A DNA stretch of 64,000 bases from Natribaculum breve (GTDB lineage Archaea; Halobacteriota; Halobacteria; Halobacteriales; Natrialbaceae), in assembly GCF_023008585.1 (NCBI RefSeq), contig NZ_CP095390.1, positions 806,001 to 870,000 on the forward strand, given 5' to 3'. Positions 9,189 through 16,872 of this stretch are shown here, in pieces. The position numbers and the translations under genes were made by a program. The stretch's first letter is position 1; each line of letters begins with the position of its first letter. A model generated the notes under the pieces. That model did no database searches and was not told where the DNA came from. It saw nothing but the letters and a program-made list of their open reading frames with translations.

Positions 9189-10199
9189 ATGAGCGTCGAC
9201 GTTCGCGTCGCGACGGACGACGACGTGAAGCGGTGGGACGGGTACGTCGACCGGTCGCCACACGGGACGCTGTTCCACGAGTACGATCTGCTGCAGGTGC
9301 AAGCGGAGCACGCCGGTGCGACGTTGCACCCGCTGATCGGGTACAAGGGGCAGGAACCGGTCGGGCTCTTCCCCGTCTTCGAGATCAGAAAGCAGTTCGT
9401 CACGACGGCGTTCTCGCCGCCGCCGCACCTCCGGATCCCCTACCTCGGCCCGGCGTTTCTGAACATGGACAAGCTGAAACAGCGAAAGCGCGAGCGGCGA
9501 CGCCGGCAGTTCCTGGACGGCTGTTTCGACTGGATCGAGACGGAACTGGGTCCGAAGTACGCCCACGTCAGGACGGGGACGACGTACACGGACTCGCGGC
9601 AGTTCAAGTGGCACGAGTACGACGTCACGCCCGAGTACACCTACGTCGTCGACCTCGAGGAGTCACGAGAGGAACTGCTGACGACGTTCAGCAGCGACGC
9701 CCGGCGCAATATCACGAACACACCCGAGGACAGTTACGAAATCGAGGAGGGAGGCATCGACGCCATCCGCGACATCACGACGCAGGTACGACACCGGTAC
9801 GAATCGCAGGGAATCAGATTCGACGTGCCGGCCGAGTTCGCGATCGACCTCTACGAACGGTCGGAAAACGGTCACGTTCGGCCGTACACGCTCTCCCACG
9901 ACGGCGAGTTCGTCGGTGGCATCCTCGCCTACGAGCACGACGACACGGTCGCCCGGTGGCTCGGCGGCGTCCGAACCGACGTCGACGTCGACCTCCCGAC
10001 GAACGACCTCCTCGACTGGGCGGTGATGAGCGACGGTCTCGAGCGGGGTCTCGCGGCGTACGACCTGGTCGGTGCCGACACGCCGCGGATCAACTCCTAC
10101 AAGGCGAAGTTCAACCCGTCGCTGCGAACGTACTACAGCATCGAGTACGGAAAGTGGGGGATGCAGACGTTCGCACAGCTGTACAACTCCGTGAAGTGA
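9189..10199 (+). CDS. FemAB/GNAT-like acyltransferase
   Basis: 336 residues with the layout of lipid II:glycine glycyltransferase (FemAB)/BioF2-like proteins: an N-terminal block with DRSPHGTLFHEYDLL, a middle GNAT half with SSDARRNITN, and a C-terminal half with VGGILAYEHDDTVARWLGGV and YDLVGADTPRINSYKAKFN. In haloarchaea such proteins lie in surface-polymer clusters and probably transfer an aminoacyl or acyl group to a glycan. The AlkP-family gene follows after 90 bp on the same strand and may be cotranscribed. A related C-terminus is present at the right window edge (63843-64000). Just upstream, 9150-9178 is a short GTGGAC-type repeat. Confidence 0.8.
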   Translation: MSVDVRVATDDDVKRWDGYVDRSPHGTLFHEYDLLQVQAEHAGATLHPLIGYKGQEPVGLFPVFEIRKQFVTTAFSPPPHLRIPYLGPAFLNMDKLKQRKRERRRRQFLDGCFDWIETELGPKYAHVRTGTTYTDSRQFKWHEYDVTPEYTYVVDLEESREELLTTFSSDARRNITNTPEDSYEIEEGGIDAIRDITTQVRHRYESQGIRFDVPAEFAIDLYERSENGHVRPYTLSHDGEFVGGILAYEHDDTVARWLGGVRTDVDVDLPTNDLLDWAVMSDGLERGLAAYDLVGADTPRINSYKAKFNPSLRTYYSIEYGKWGMQTFAQLYNSVK

Positions 10200-10289
10200 C
10201 CGCTTTGGGTCCTGTAACGCGTCCGTACTCCCGAAACGCCCCTGGAACACGTATCATAACGAAGGTAATTCACGAGAGACCGGACGACG

Positions 10290-11909
10290 ATGGGCTCTCA
10301 CTCCGACCTGCAGACGCTGTTGATCGGGATCGACGCGGCCTGCGAGCGCGTCCTCGAGCCGTTTTTCGACGCCGACGAGTTGCCGACGCTGGCATCGATA
10401 TTCGAGACGGGGGCGAGCGGTCCGCTCGAGTCGCAGATCCCGCCGTGGACGGCGTCGGCGTGGCCGTCGCTGTACACCGGAACGAACCCGGGGAAACACG
10501 GCGTCTTCAGCTTTCTCTCGTTCGACGGCTACGACTGGGACGTGGTCAACGCGACGGACGTCCGCGAACGGGCGATATGGGAACTGCTCGACCGCCACGG
10601 GGAGACGAGCGTCGTCGTCAACGTGCCGGTGACGCATCCGCCGCGCGAATTCGACGGCGCGCTGATTCCGGGCTACACCGCACCCGAGGACCCCGACTGT
10701 CACCCCGACGGCCTCCTCGAGGAGATCCGGGACGCGATCGGGGAGTATCGCGTCTACCCGTCTCGCGAAGACGGCGTCGACCTCGCGGACGCGTACCGCT
10801 CGTGCGTGCGAACGCGAGGGGAGGCGTTTCGATACCTCGCGGATCGGTTCGATCCGTCGTTCGGGTTCGTCCAGTTCCAGGCGACCGACTCGATCTTCCA
10901 CCGACGGCCGGACGACGACGCGGCGATCCGGACGATCTACCACGAGGTGGATCGGCAGGTCGAGCGGACCCTCGACGCGTGTGACCCCGACACCGTGATC
11001 GTCGCCAGCGACCACGGCATGGGGCCGTACGGCGGTTACGAGTTCCGCGTCAACGACTTTCTTCGCGAGACGGGCTACGTCGAGGCCCAGAGCGGCGGCC
11101 CTGGGATGCCGACGTGGGCGACGCTTCGCGATCGCAACCTCAAGGAGGGCCAGGAGGCGACGCGCGACGACGAGCGAACGCCGCTCGAGCACGCGATGGC
11201 GGCCGCGGCGTCCGTCGGCCTGACGAGTCAGCGCCTCGGCGGCGTCCTCGAGCGGGTCGGACTCGCGGAGTTCGTGGCCGAACGCGTCCCCGCCGGCCTC
11301 GTCAGCGCGGGGGCCGAACAGGTGGACTTCCCCGAGTCGACGGCGTACGTGCGCTCCCGGATCGAACTCGGCGTCAGGATCAACCTCGAAGGTCGCGAAC
11401 CCGACGGTGTCGTCCCGCCCGCTGCGTACGAGTCCGTTCGGTCGGAACTCGTCGACGCGCTGCGGTCTGTCACCACGCCCGACGGCGAACCGGTGTTCGA
11501 GACGGTCGCCCCGCGCGAGGAGTACTTTCACGGCCCCGAAAGCGACCGGGCGGTCGACGTCGTCACCGTCCCGGCGGCGTTCGACCACTTTCTCTCCGCG
11601 ACGCTCCGAGGCGACCAGTTCGGCCGGCCGAGCGAGCCGTGGAACCACAAACTCGAGGGAGTCGTCGCCGTGGCCGGCGACGGCGTCGATCCCGCCTCCG
11701 GCGTCGGGAACGCCCACCTCTTCGACGTCGCACCGACCGTGCTGGCGTCGCTCGGCGTGTCCGCCGACGAGCGGATGGACGGCGACGTTCTCCCCTGCGT
11801 CGAGTCGGCGGGAACCCGACGGTACCCGCGGTTCGACGGCGACCGGTCGGTCGAGACTGCCGACGAGGACGTCGAGCGGCGACTCGCCGACCTCGGCTAC
11901 CTCGAGTGA
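10290..11909 (+). CDS. AlkP-superfamily phosphodiesterase/phosphatase-like protein (paralog)
   Basis: 539 residues, a full-length paralog of the protein at 3163-4806. LLIGIDAACERV holds the first metal-binding Asp, PPWTASAWPSLYTG the nucleophile region near residue 50, ASDHGMGPYGGYEFRVN a metal-site block near residue 235, and PWNHKLEGVV a further His. Both proteins end in DLGYL, suggesting the extreme C-terminus matters. This copy is GC-rich like the host. The pairing with a FemAB-like gene 90 bp upstream points to a shared role in surface glycan or lipid modification; the substrate cannot be inferred. Confidence 0.8.
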   Translation: MGSHSDLQTLLIGIDAACERVLEPFFDADELPTLASIFETGASGPLESQIPPWTASAWPSLYTGTNPGKHGVFSFLSFDGYDWDVVNATDVRERAIWELLDRHGETSVVVNVPVTHPPREFDGALIPGYTAPEDPDCHPDGLLEEIRDAIGEYRVYPSREDGVDLADAYRSCVRTRGEAFRYLADRFDPSFGFVQFQATDSIFHRRPDDDAAIRTIYHEVDRQVERTLDACDPDTVIVASDHGMGPYGGYEFRVNDFLRETGYVEAQSGGPGMPTWATLRDRNLKEGQEATRDDERTPLEHAMAAAASVGLTSQRLGGVLERVGLAEFVAERVPAGLVSAGAEQVDFPESTAYVRSRIELGVRINLEGREPDGVVPPAAYESVRSELVDALRSVTTPDGEPVFETVAPREEYFHGPESDRAVDVVTVPAAFDHFLSATLRGDQFGRPSEPWNHKLEGVVAVAGDGVDPASGVGNAHLFDVAPTVLASLGVSADERMDGDVLPCVESAGTRRYPRFDGDRSVETADEDVERRLADLGYLE

Positions 11910-12247
11910 CCCTCTATTGTATATAGCGACATATGGTTTATAAGGTCGAAATCGGACGATCCCAGGCGACTCCAGGATCCGACGTCGATCTCACACGCGG
12001 CAACCCATCGCCCTTCGCTGGCTCCACACGAAAATCGCCACCGAAACTGCCGGTTCGGTTCACCATCCCGTGTGACGATCGACGCTCTCCCGAGATATTG
12101 CGGTACTCCGCTGAACGGAGACCACCGTAGCGGTTCACTTCCAGTCGGTGCTCGGAACGGGAAGCCCGACGAAACCTCGAGTCTCGGGTCTCGAGTCGAC
12201 GAACTGGCGAGCGTGCGACCGGAAGGGGCCCCACGGTCCCGTGGCCG
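11910..12247. other. Intergenic gap between convergent genes, no gene seen
   Basis: The gap holds one AT-rich patch (11913-11944, with TATATAGC and GTTTATAAGG) and otherwise GC-rich noncoding sequence. It lies just after the recombinase stop codon. I looked for a tRNA 3' end or a dif-like palindrome that could be an attachment site and found none I could support. Confidence 0.5.
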
Positions 12248-13249
12248 TCAGGTAGTGACCGTGTAGATGTGCTCGAGGTAGGTGTCCCGGACGCGGTCGC
12301 CCCAGTTGTGTGTGTAGGTGTCGATGACGTCGCTCGCGACGTCGCCGCGGAGGTACTTGACGACCCCGCGATCACCCGTCCGGTCGCGCAGGTGCGTCGT
12401 AAAGAAGTGCCGGAAGTAGTGGGGCGTCACGTTCTCGTCGGCACCGCCGCCGGTCCGGTACCAGCCGTACCCTCTCGCGTACGTCTCGACGACGTGGTGG
12501 ACGACGTCCGGCGTGAGTCGTTCGCCCCACCGCTCGACGGTTCCGGTGAAAAGCGGCTCGGTCGCTGACTCGACGTCCGGGCGAATCGCGAGCCACCGGA
12601 GCAGCGCGCGCTCGAGTTCGTCGTCGACGGGGATCACCGTCTCGCGCTTGCGTTTGTTCGAAGCCGTTCGGAGTTCGCCGCCCGACTCCCGGCCGTACGT
12701 GTGTTCGGCCGAGACGTACAGCGAGTTCGGTCGTTCGCCGATCTGTGCCCGCGGGTACCACGACTGGACCTCGTGGTCGAGGTTCAGATCGATCAGGTCG
12801 AGATTACACAGCTCGCCAGCCCTGATGCCGGTCTTCAGGAGCGTGAGGACGATCGCCTCGTGGAGCGGGTGACGAACGGTCGCGACGAAGTTGCGCATCT
12901 CCTCGAGCGAGACGTCTCGGCGTGACGGGTTCGATTCGATCGACTCGCTCATCTCCTCTAAGACGAGCTCCATCGGGTTGTCGTCGTGTCGTCCGACCCG
13001 CTCGAGGTAGCCGTAGAACCGGTTGAGATACGACGCGTACGTCGCGACCGTACTCTCGGCGTGGGCAGACCGGAGTTCGTGCGTGAAGGCCATACAGTCC
13101 CGGTACTCGGCCTCCGTCGGCGTCTTGTCGAACCGTTCTTCGAGGAACGTTTCGAACTCCGAGAGCACCCGGCGATAGGCCGACGCGGTCCGCTCGTTGC
13201 GTCCGTGGTACTCGATGTCTTCGAGGAAGTACTCGACTGATTCACTCAT
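12248..13249 (-). CDS. Tyrosine recombinase (XerC/D-like site-specific integrase)
   Basis: 333 residues. An N-terminal SAM-like core-binding domain (residues 1-100) is followed by a catalytic domain with TGIRAGELCNLD (catalytic Arg near residue 155), PHYFRHFFTTHLRD (the HxxR box near 285) and VIDTYTHNW with the Tyr nucleophile near 315. The protein is full length. It could be a chromosomal Xer-type resolvase or an integrase of a lost element. Its start overlaps the upstream small gene by 8 bp, a pairing I recall as common in haloarchaea, which argues for a resident gene rather than a prophage integrase. Confidence 0.85.
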   Translation of the reverse strand: MSESVEYFLEDIEYHGRNERTASAYRRVLSEFETFLEERFDKTPTEAEYRDCMAFTHELRSAHAESTVATYASYLNRFYGYLERVGRHDDNPMELVLEEMSESIESNPSRRDVSLEEMRNFVATVRHPLHEAIVLTLLKTGIRAGELCNLDLIDLNLDHEVQSWYPRAQIGERPNSLYVSAEHTYGRESGGELRTASNKRKRETVIPVDDELERALLRWLAIRPDVESATEPLFTGTVERWGERLTPDVVHHVVETYARGYGWYRTGGGADENVTPHYFRHFFTTHLRDRTGDRGVVKYLRGDVASDVIDTYTHNWGDRVRDTYLEHIYTVTT

Positions 13250-13628
13250 GATCGGTCAGGACGTAGCCCCCCTCTCGTCCACGGTACTGAACGCGGTTAT
13301 CCTCCTGGAGTCGGCCGAGCGCGTCGTCGAGGTCCGCCTCGACGTCCTCGATCAGCCGCTCGACGAGACCGTCCCAGTCGAGGACGCCCTCTTGCTCGAG
13401 GACGGTGACGATCCGCTCTTCGAAGCCGTCGCCGTCGGGCTGTGTCGGCTGATCGCCGGTCGACTCGACGCCAGCCGTCGACGGAATCTCGAAGTCGCGT
13501 CTACCGGCCTGGACCATCGTTCGGACGAACTCGCTTTGACTCATCTCGAGGTCGTCGGCGTGGTCCGCCCACTCCTCTTTCTGGTACTGCGGGACGTACG
13601 TTTTTACCACGGCTCGGTCGTCGTCCAT
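13242..13628 (-). CDS. Small protein paired with the recombinase (DUF5805-type)
   Basis: 128 residues. The N-terminal half (VKTYVPQYQKEEWADHADDL then MSQSEFVRTMVQAGRR) looks like a ribbon-helix-helix-type module with the SEFVR motif. The C-terminal half (ERIVTVLEQEGVLDWDGLVE ... VQYRGREGGYVL) looks like a small winged helix. It resembles the family I know as DUF5805, usually adjacent to a tyrosine recombinase. It probably binds DNA and may act as a recombination directionality or regulatory partner. It is first in a two-gene operon with an 8-bp overlap, and an inverted repeat just upstream (13664-13703) is a candidate operator. Confidence 0.7.
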   Translation of the reverse strand: MDDDRAVVKTYVPQYQKEEWADHADDLEMSQSEFVRTMVQAGRRDFEIPSTAGVESTGDQPTQPDGDGFEERIVTVLEQEGVLDWDGLVERLIEDVEADLDDALGRLQEDNRVQYRGREGGYVLTDHE

Positions 13629-13663
13629 ACACTCGTTCTGGAATCCCGGTCACTTCAATCTAT

Positions 13664-13703
13664 CCCACATTCACAAATAAGTGTATTTATCCGTGAGTGT
13701 GGG
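13664..13703. promoter_or_regulatory. Inverted repeat overlapping the recombinase-operon promoter
   Basis: CCCACATTCAC and GTGAGTGTGGG are 11-bp inverted repeats with one mismatch, separated by an 18-bp AT-rich spacer holding AAATAAG and GTATTTATCC. On the minus strand this is GGATAAATAC followed by ACTTATTTG, suitable as TATA boxes for the gene starting at 13628. Since the first gene product looks like a DNA-binding protein, an autoregulatory operator is a reasonable guess. Confidence 0.45.
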
Positions 13704-14607
13704 CCCTCAACATCACGCCGAGTAGTGATTTAGCTGTGTATCCAGTACTGTAACTCCAGTCTTGACAGTCCGATAATCACAAATACACGAACTATGGCTG
13801 CGGTCGATGGTCGACAGGCGATCGTGGCACAGGAGGTGTCGAGTCACACCAGACGTTTCACAAGAATTTCTATCACTGATCTATTACCTCGACCGCTGAG
13901 TACAACCCCGTCTTCGAGACGCAAACCCTGGGGGTAACGGCCTCGAAACACGGTCGCACAATCATCGTCAGACCATCACTTCCCCGCCCTCTCGACGACC
14001 AACAGACGCCGATAAGCCAAGACGACCCAGTGTTCTCGAGTTCGGCCACCGTGACGAACTCCAGGGTCGATCGCAGTCGTCGACAGGATGATCCGTCCTC
14101 GCACTGTCGAGGTCGAATCGGGACGCTTTCGACACCGCACGGGTGAGTCGGACGCCACCTGCCAGCCGATCGTTCTGGCAGTAGAACGTCACTCCACGCG
14201 AGACGACGCAAGGAAGAAGGCGAGGTGAGACGGGAAAGCCGTCGAAGGCGTGTGGTCGGTCACAGCGGTTTCGCCCTCGAGGACGACGTCACGCACTCGA
14301 GACGTGAACGCGCACACGGCCGGCGACGTCAGCGTCGATCGGAGTAAATCGGCCCGTCGACGAGCCACCGACGCTCCCTCGAGGAACCGCTGGATCGGCG
14401 TGCGTCGACGGAAGTCGGCACGGTGAGTGCCGTGTTCGGCTGGTGGTTCCTGTGGTAGCCAACCGGGAGTCACGCGCGGTGTCGCAGCCGAGATATCCGT
14501 CGGCAAAGAACGTGACGCCACGCCGTTTCTGACGCGTCGCCCGACGTGTCTTCGCAGTCGGGTATCCGCGGCGATTCCGTGGCGACCACCACGTTCCAAC
14601 GGTGCTC
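13704..14607. other. About 900 bp without a supportable gene
   Basis: Several open frames exist on the minus strand (for example about 13873-14211 and 14189-14599), but their translations are Arg/Ser-rich, lack any recognisable motif and do not have the acidic composition of haloarchaeal proteins. They may be chance frames in GC-rich DNA or a decayed gene. The 80-bp fold-back repeat and then the IS tandem follow. Confidence 0.5.
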
Positions 14608-14687
14608 ATACTGCCGGACGTAAGTCGTGAAAGATTCTCGCCGTCCCGGGGTGGCGAGAATCTTCACACAGTTACGTCCGATAGTAT
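14608..14687. repeat. 80-bp fold-back element, copy 2
   Basis: Identical over 80 bp to the element at 9037-9116, with unrelated flanks on both sides apart from the CA-type junction bases. Ends are ATACTGCCGGACGTAA and TTACGTCCGATAGTAT. It lies in noncoding DNA about 150 bp before the IS tandem. Confidence 0.85.
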
Positions 14688-14842
14688 CACGATCACCACG
14701 TCGGGGGTGGGACGACGCCCGTTCAAGCAGCACGCCGTCTGTGGCGACGAGCGTACGGTCGGTCAGCAGCGGCGACGTTCTCGAGGGTGGTGACGTCCGA
14801 GCATGAACTGATAAATCAGATATCGCTATATAAAGTGCGCCC

Positions 14843-16867
14843 GGGTAGCGTTGCGAATGCTCCCATATCTGTGCACGAGATCTCTGCTAATCTGGGTCTA
14901 CATCTCGATTTCGAACACAAATTGGACACTCACAACTGCCACTCGACAAATGAGTGGCAGTTGTGTGCGGGATTCTGAGGAAAGTAGGTCGTTTGGACAG
15001 CAATGCCTCTCACAGGGGGCAGACACGGAGTGGATTTCACAGCAATTCGATCAACCTCCGGGTGAGAAAGCCACGAAACCGCGGGGCTGTGACCCGCGGT
15101 TTCGTGCGGAACTCAACGATATCGAGTAATGTCTGGACAAGAAAATCAACCAGCAGCCACATATCGTACAAGAGGACGGCGAACCCGAAGTGGAACAACC
15201 GCACCGAGAAGTTCCTTGACGTCGTCCAGGGTGCGAACTTTTTGATGCTGCTGTAGGCATTTTCGATTCCGCCCCGCCGGGTATACCGTTTGATCTTCTT
15301 GCGAGTCTGGCGTCGATCGAGACCAATCTCGTCGTTCACGGCGAGATTGGTCAGAAACACCTGGCGTCCATCATAATCCTCATCCGGCGGAAGTCCGACC
15401 AGCGTCGTCTCTGCCCTGCTATTGGTTACTCCATTTTTTACCGGACCGTACATCGCGTGCTCGTCTTTTACTGCGACGTCGTCGTCCATCTGCGCGATGA
15501 ACCGCTTGACGCGGTCATCGCGCTTGGCTGGAATTACGTAGAAGAGATTCCGCTCCTCAAGCGCTGCTACAACGTCTGTCGCGTGGAACCACCTGTCTGC
15601 ATAGACTCGCCGTACGCTGAGACGGGCTCGGTTTTCGACGATGTCCACGAGCCGGCGGACGATCCCGCCGGCTCGGTGAGACTTGTCTTCGCCAGGATAC
15701 GCTTCAGGATCGTGATTATCGGCGTTGCCGACTGGGACCATCGCGACCGCGAACTGAACGTTGTCCCCGACAACGTTCGCGGTCGCAAACTTGTGACACC
15801 AGTCGTACTCTTTGTCTTCAGGTGCACCTTGCACCCGGACCAGTTCCTCGCGCTCACCCGAGTAGGCGACGTAGGTCATATCGATCGCGAGCATGATCGG
15901 ACGCTCGAACTCAACAGATGGCTTGGCCCGCGTCAAGACGCGGGTCAAGCCGCGATTGACCATCTCCGCAATCTCCGACGGCTCGAGGCATTTAATCGCC
16001 GTTAACAGGGTTTCTCCGGTCGGTCCATCCTTGAAGAACGGATCGCCGAGGTCAGGGTCAGGATTGACATGATCGCCGTAGGTCTCGGCACCGCCGTTGG
16101 CGGCGGTGCCTGTGACCCCGAGTAACGTCTCTAACCGCAGCAATTCTTCGTCGTCGTAGATAGATCCGCTTGGACGGTCGAAGTCGAATGCTGGGAACAC
16201 GACGGTTGTAAGTTCCTCGAGGACTTCACGAGTTTTTCCTCGAATGAGTCGGTTGACCGTACGCTTCGAGGAGCCCGCAGGCTCCTCGGAAGCGCCCTCT
16301 GTGTATGGCGCGCCGATCGGACTGCCTCGCCTAGCGGCAAGTGTCCGAATCTGGCGCACGCATACCTCGATCGTTGTCTGTAACCCTTGGAAACGGCTTT
16401 GTCGCGCACGCGTGATCGTGCTTCGATCAGGGACCTCAGTCGGATCGAATCCAAGTGCAGTAGCGACCGACGAATCGGTAGTAAGCGTCCGATGCACGGC
16501 AGCATCGGACGCGTCCTCGAGTTCACGGAGGAGAACCGTCCGAAGCATTGGTTCGAACGGCTTGGAGTCGTGCCACGCTGGGTATGCGTCGTCTCGTGTG
16601 TAGGAACTGACATCGAGGTGAGAGACGAGATCGACCGCAGAGGCCGTCTCGTCGACGACCTCTGCGGCTTGCTTGGTCAACGGATGCCAACCGCCTGAGA
16701 GGGAATCGTTATTTTGGAGGCGCTCATCAACGGATCGTGGGTCGCGGCTGTCTTCAGCAGCCGCGACCCGATCTGACCGATTTGTGATCACTCGGGGGAC
16801 TGTTCGTCCCCCATCGGTCAGTGTATCGATGTATCCCGTGCACAGATTCTGTCGTTCGCAACGCTAC
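14843..16867 (-). mobile_element. Insertion sequence A (IS4 superfamily), intact
   Basis: The 2025-bp element starts GGGTAGCGTTGCGAAT and ends ATTCGCAACGCTAC-like, so the termini are imperfect inverted repeats sharing GTAGCGTTGCGAA, with a second shared block (TCTGTGCACG) about 20 bp inside. It is flanked by a 5-bp direct repeat CGCCC at 14838-14842 and 16868-16872. One transposase gene fills most of the element. A perfect 14-bp hairpin (14931-14944 with 14952-14965) lies between the transposase stop and the left end. The element is related to, but clearly diverged from, element B immediately to its right. Confidence 0.85.
15037..16791 (-). CDS. Transposase of element A (IS4-type DDE, YREK motif)
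   Basis: 584 residues. DDE residues lie in LAIDMTYVAYSGERE (first Asp), RRVYADRWFHATD (second Asp) and RRGGIENAYSS (Glu). The last is part of Y-x2-R-x3-E-x6-K (RYTRRGGIENAYSSIKKF), the YREK signature of the IS4 superfamily. About 60% of positions appear shared with the element B transposase. The start used is GTG at 16791. A short upstream frame (ATG at 16814, eight codons, MGDEQSPE) ends with TGA overlapping this GTG. In element B the same bases are fused in frame to the transposase. A stem (GGGGGAC/GTCCCCC, 16794-16812) lies across this initiation region. Confidence 0.85.
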   Translation of the reverse strand: MITNRSDRVAAAEDSRDPRSVDERLQNNDSLSGGWHPLTKQAAEVVDETASAVDLVSHLDVSSYTRDDAYPAWHDSKPFEPMLRTVLLRELEDASDAAVHRTLTTDSSVATALGFDPTEVPDRSTITRARQSRFQGLQTTIEVCVRQIRTLAARRGSPIGAPYTEGASEEPAGSSKRTVNRLIRGKTREVLEELTTVVFPAFDFDRPSGSIYDDEELLRLETLLGVTGTAANGGAETYGDHVNPDPDLGDPFFKDGPTGETLLTAIKCLEPSEIAEMVNRGLTRVLTRAKPSVEFERPIMLAIDMTYVAYSGEREELVRVQGAPEDKEYDWCHKFATANVVGDNVQFAVAMVPVGNADNHDPEAYPGEDKSHRAGGIVRRLVDIVENRARLSVRRVYADRWFHATDVVAALEERNLFYVIPAKRDDRVKRFIAQMDDDVAVKDEHAMYGPVKNGVTNSRAETTLVGLPPDEDYDGRQVFLTNLAVNDEIGLDRRQTRKKIKRYTRRGGIENAYSSIKKFAPWTTSRNFSVRLFHFGFAVLLYDMWLLVDFLVQTLLDIVEFRTKPRVTAPRFRGFLTRRLIELL

Positions 16868-16872
16868 CGCCC

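Noticed and set aside
8986..9192. 68-codon frame overlapping the FemAB-like start by ATGA
   Set aside because: It runs straight through the 80-bp fold-back element and a GTGGAC repeat and has no protein-like composition.
11910..12247. Possible attachment site or tRNA next to the recombinase
   Set aside because: No cloverleaf, no tRNA 3' end and no direct repeat that I could pair with another site in the window.
13873..14599. Minus-strand frames of 112 and 136 residues
   Set aside because: Arg/Ser-rich translations without motifs; no start signals; best seen as noncoding or decayed sequence.
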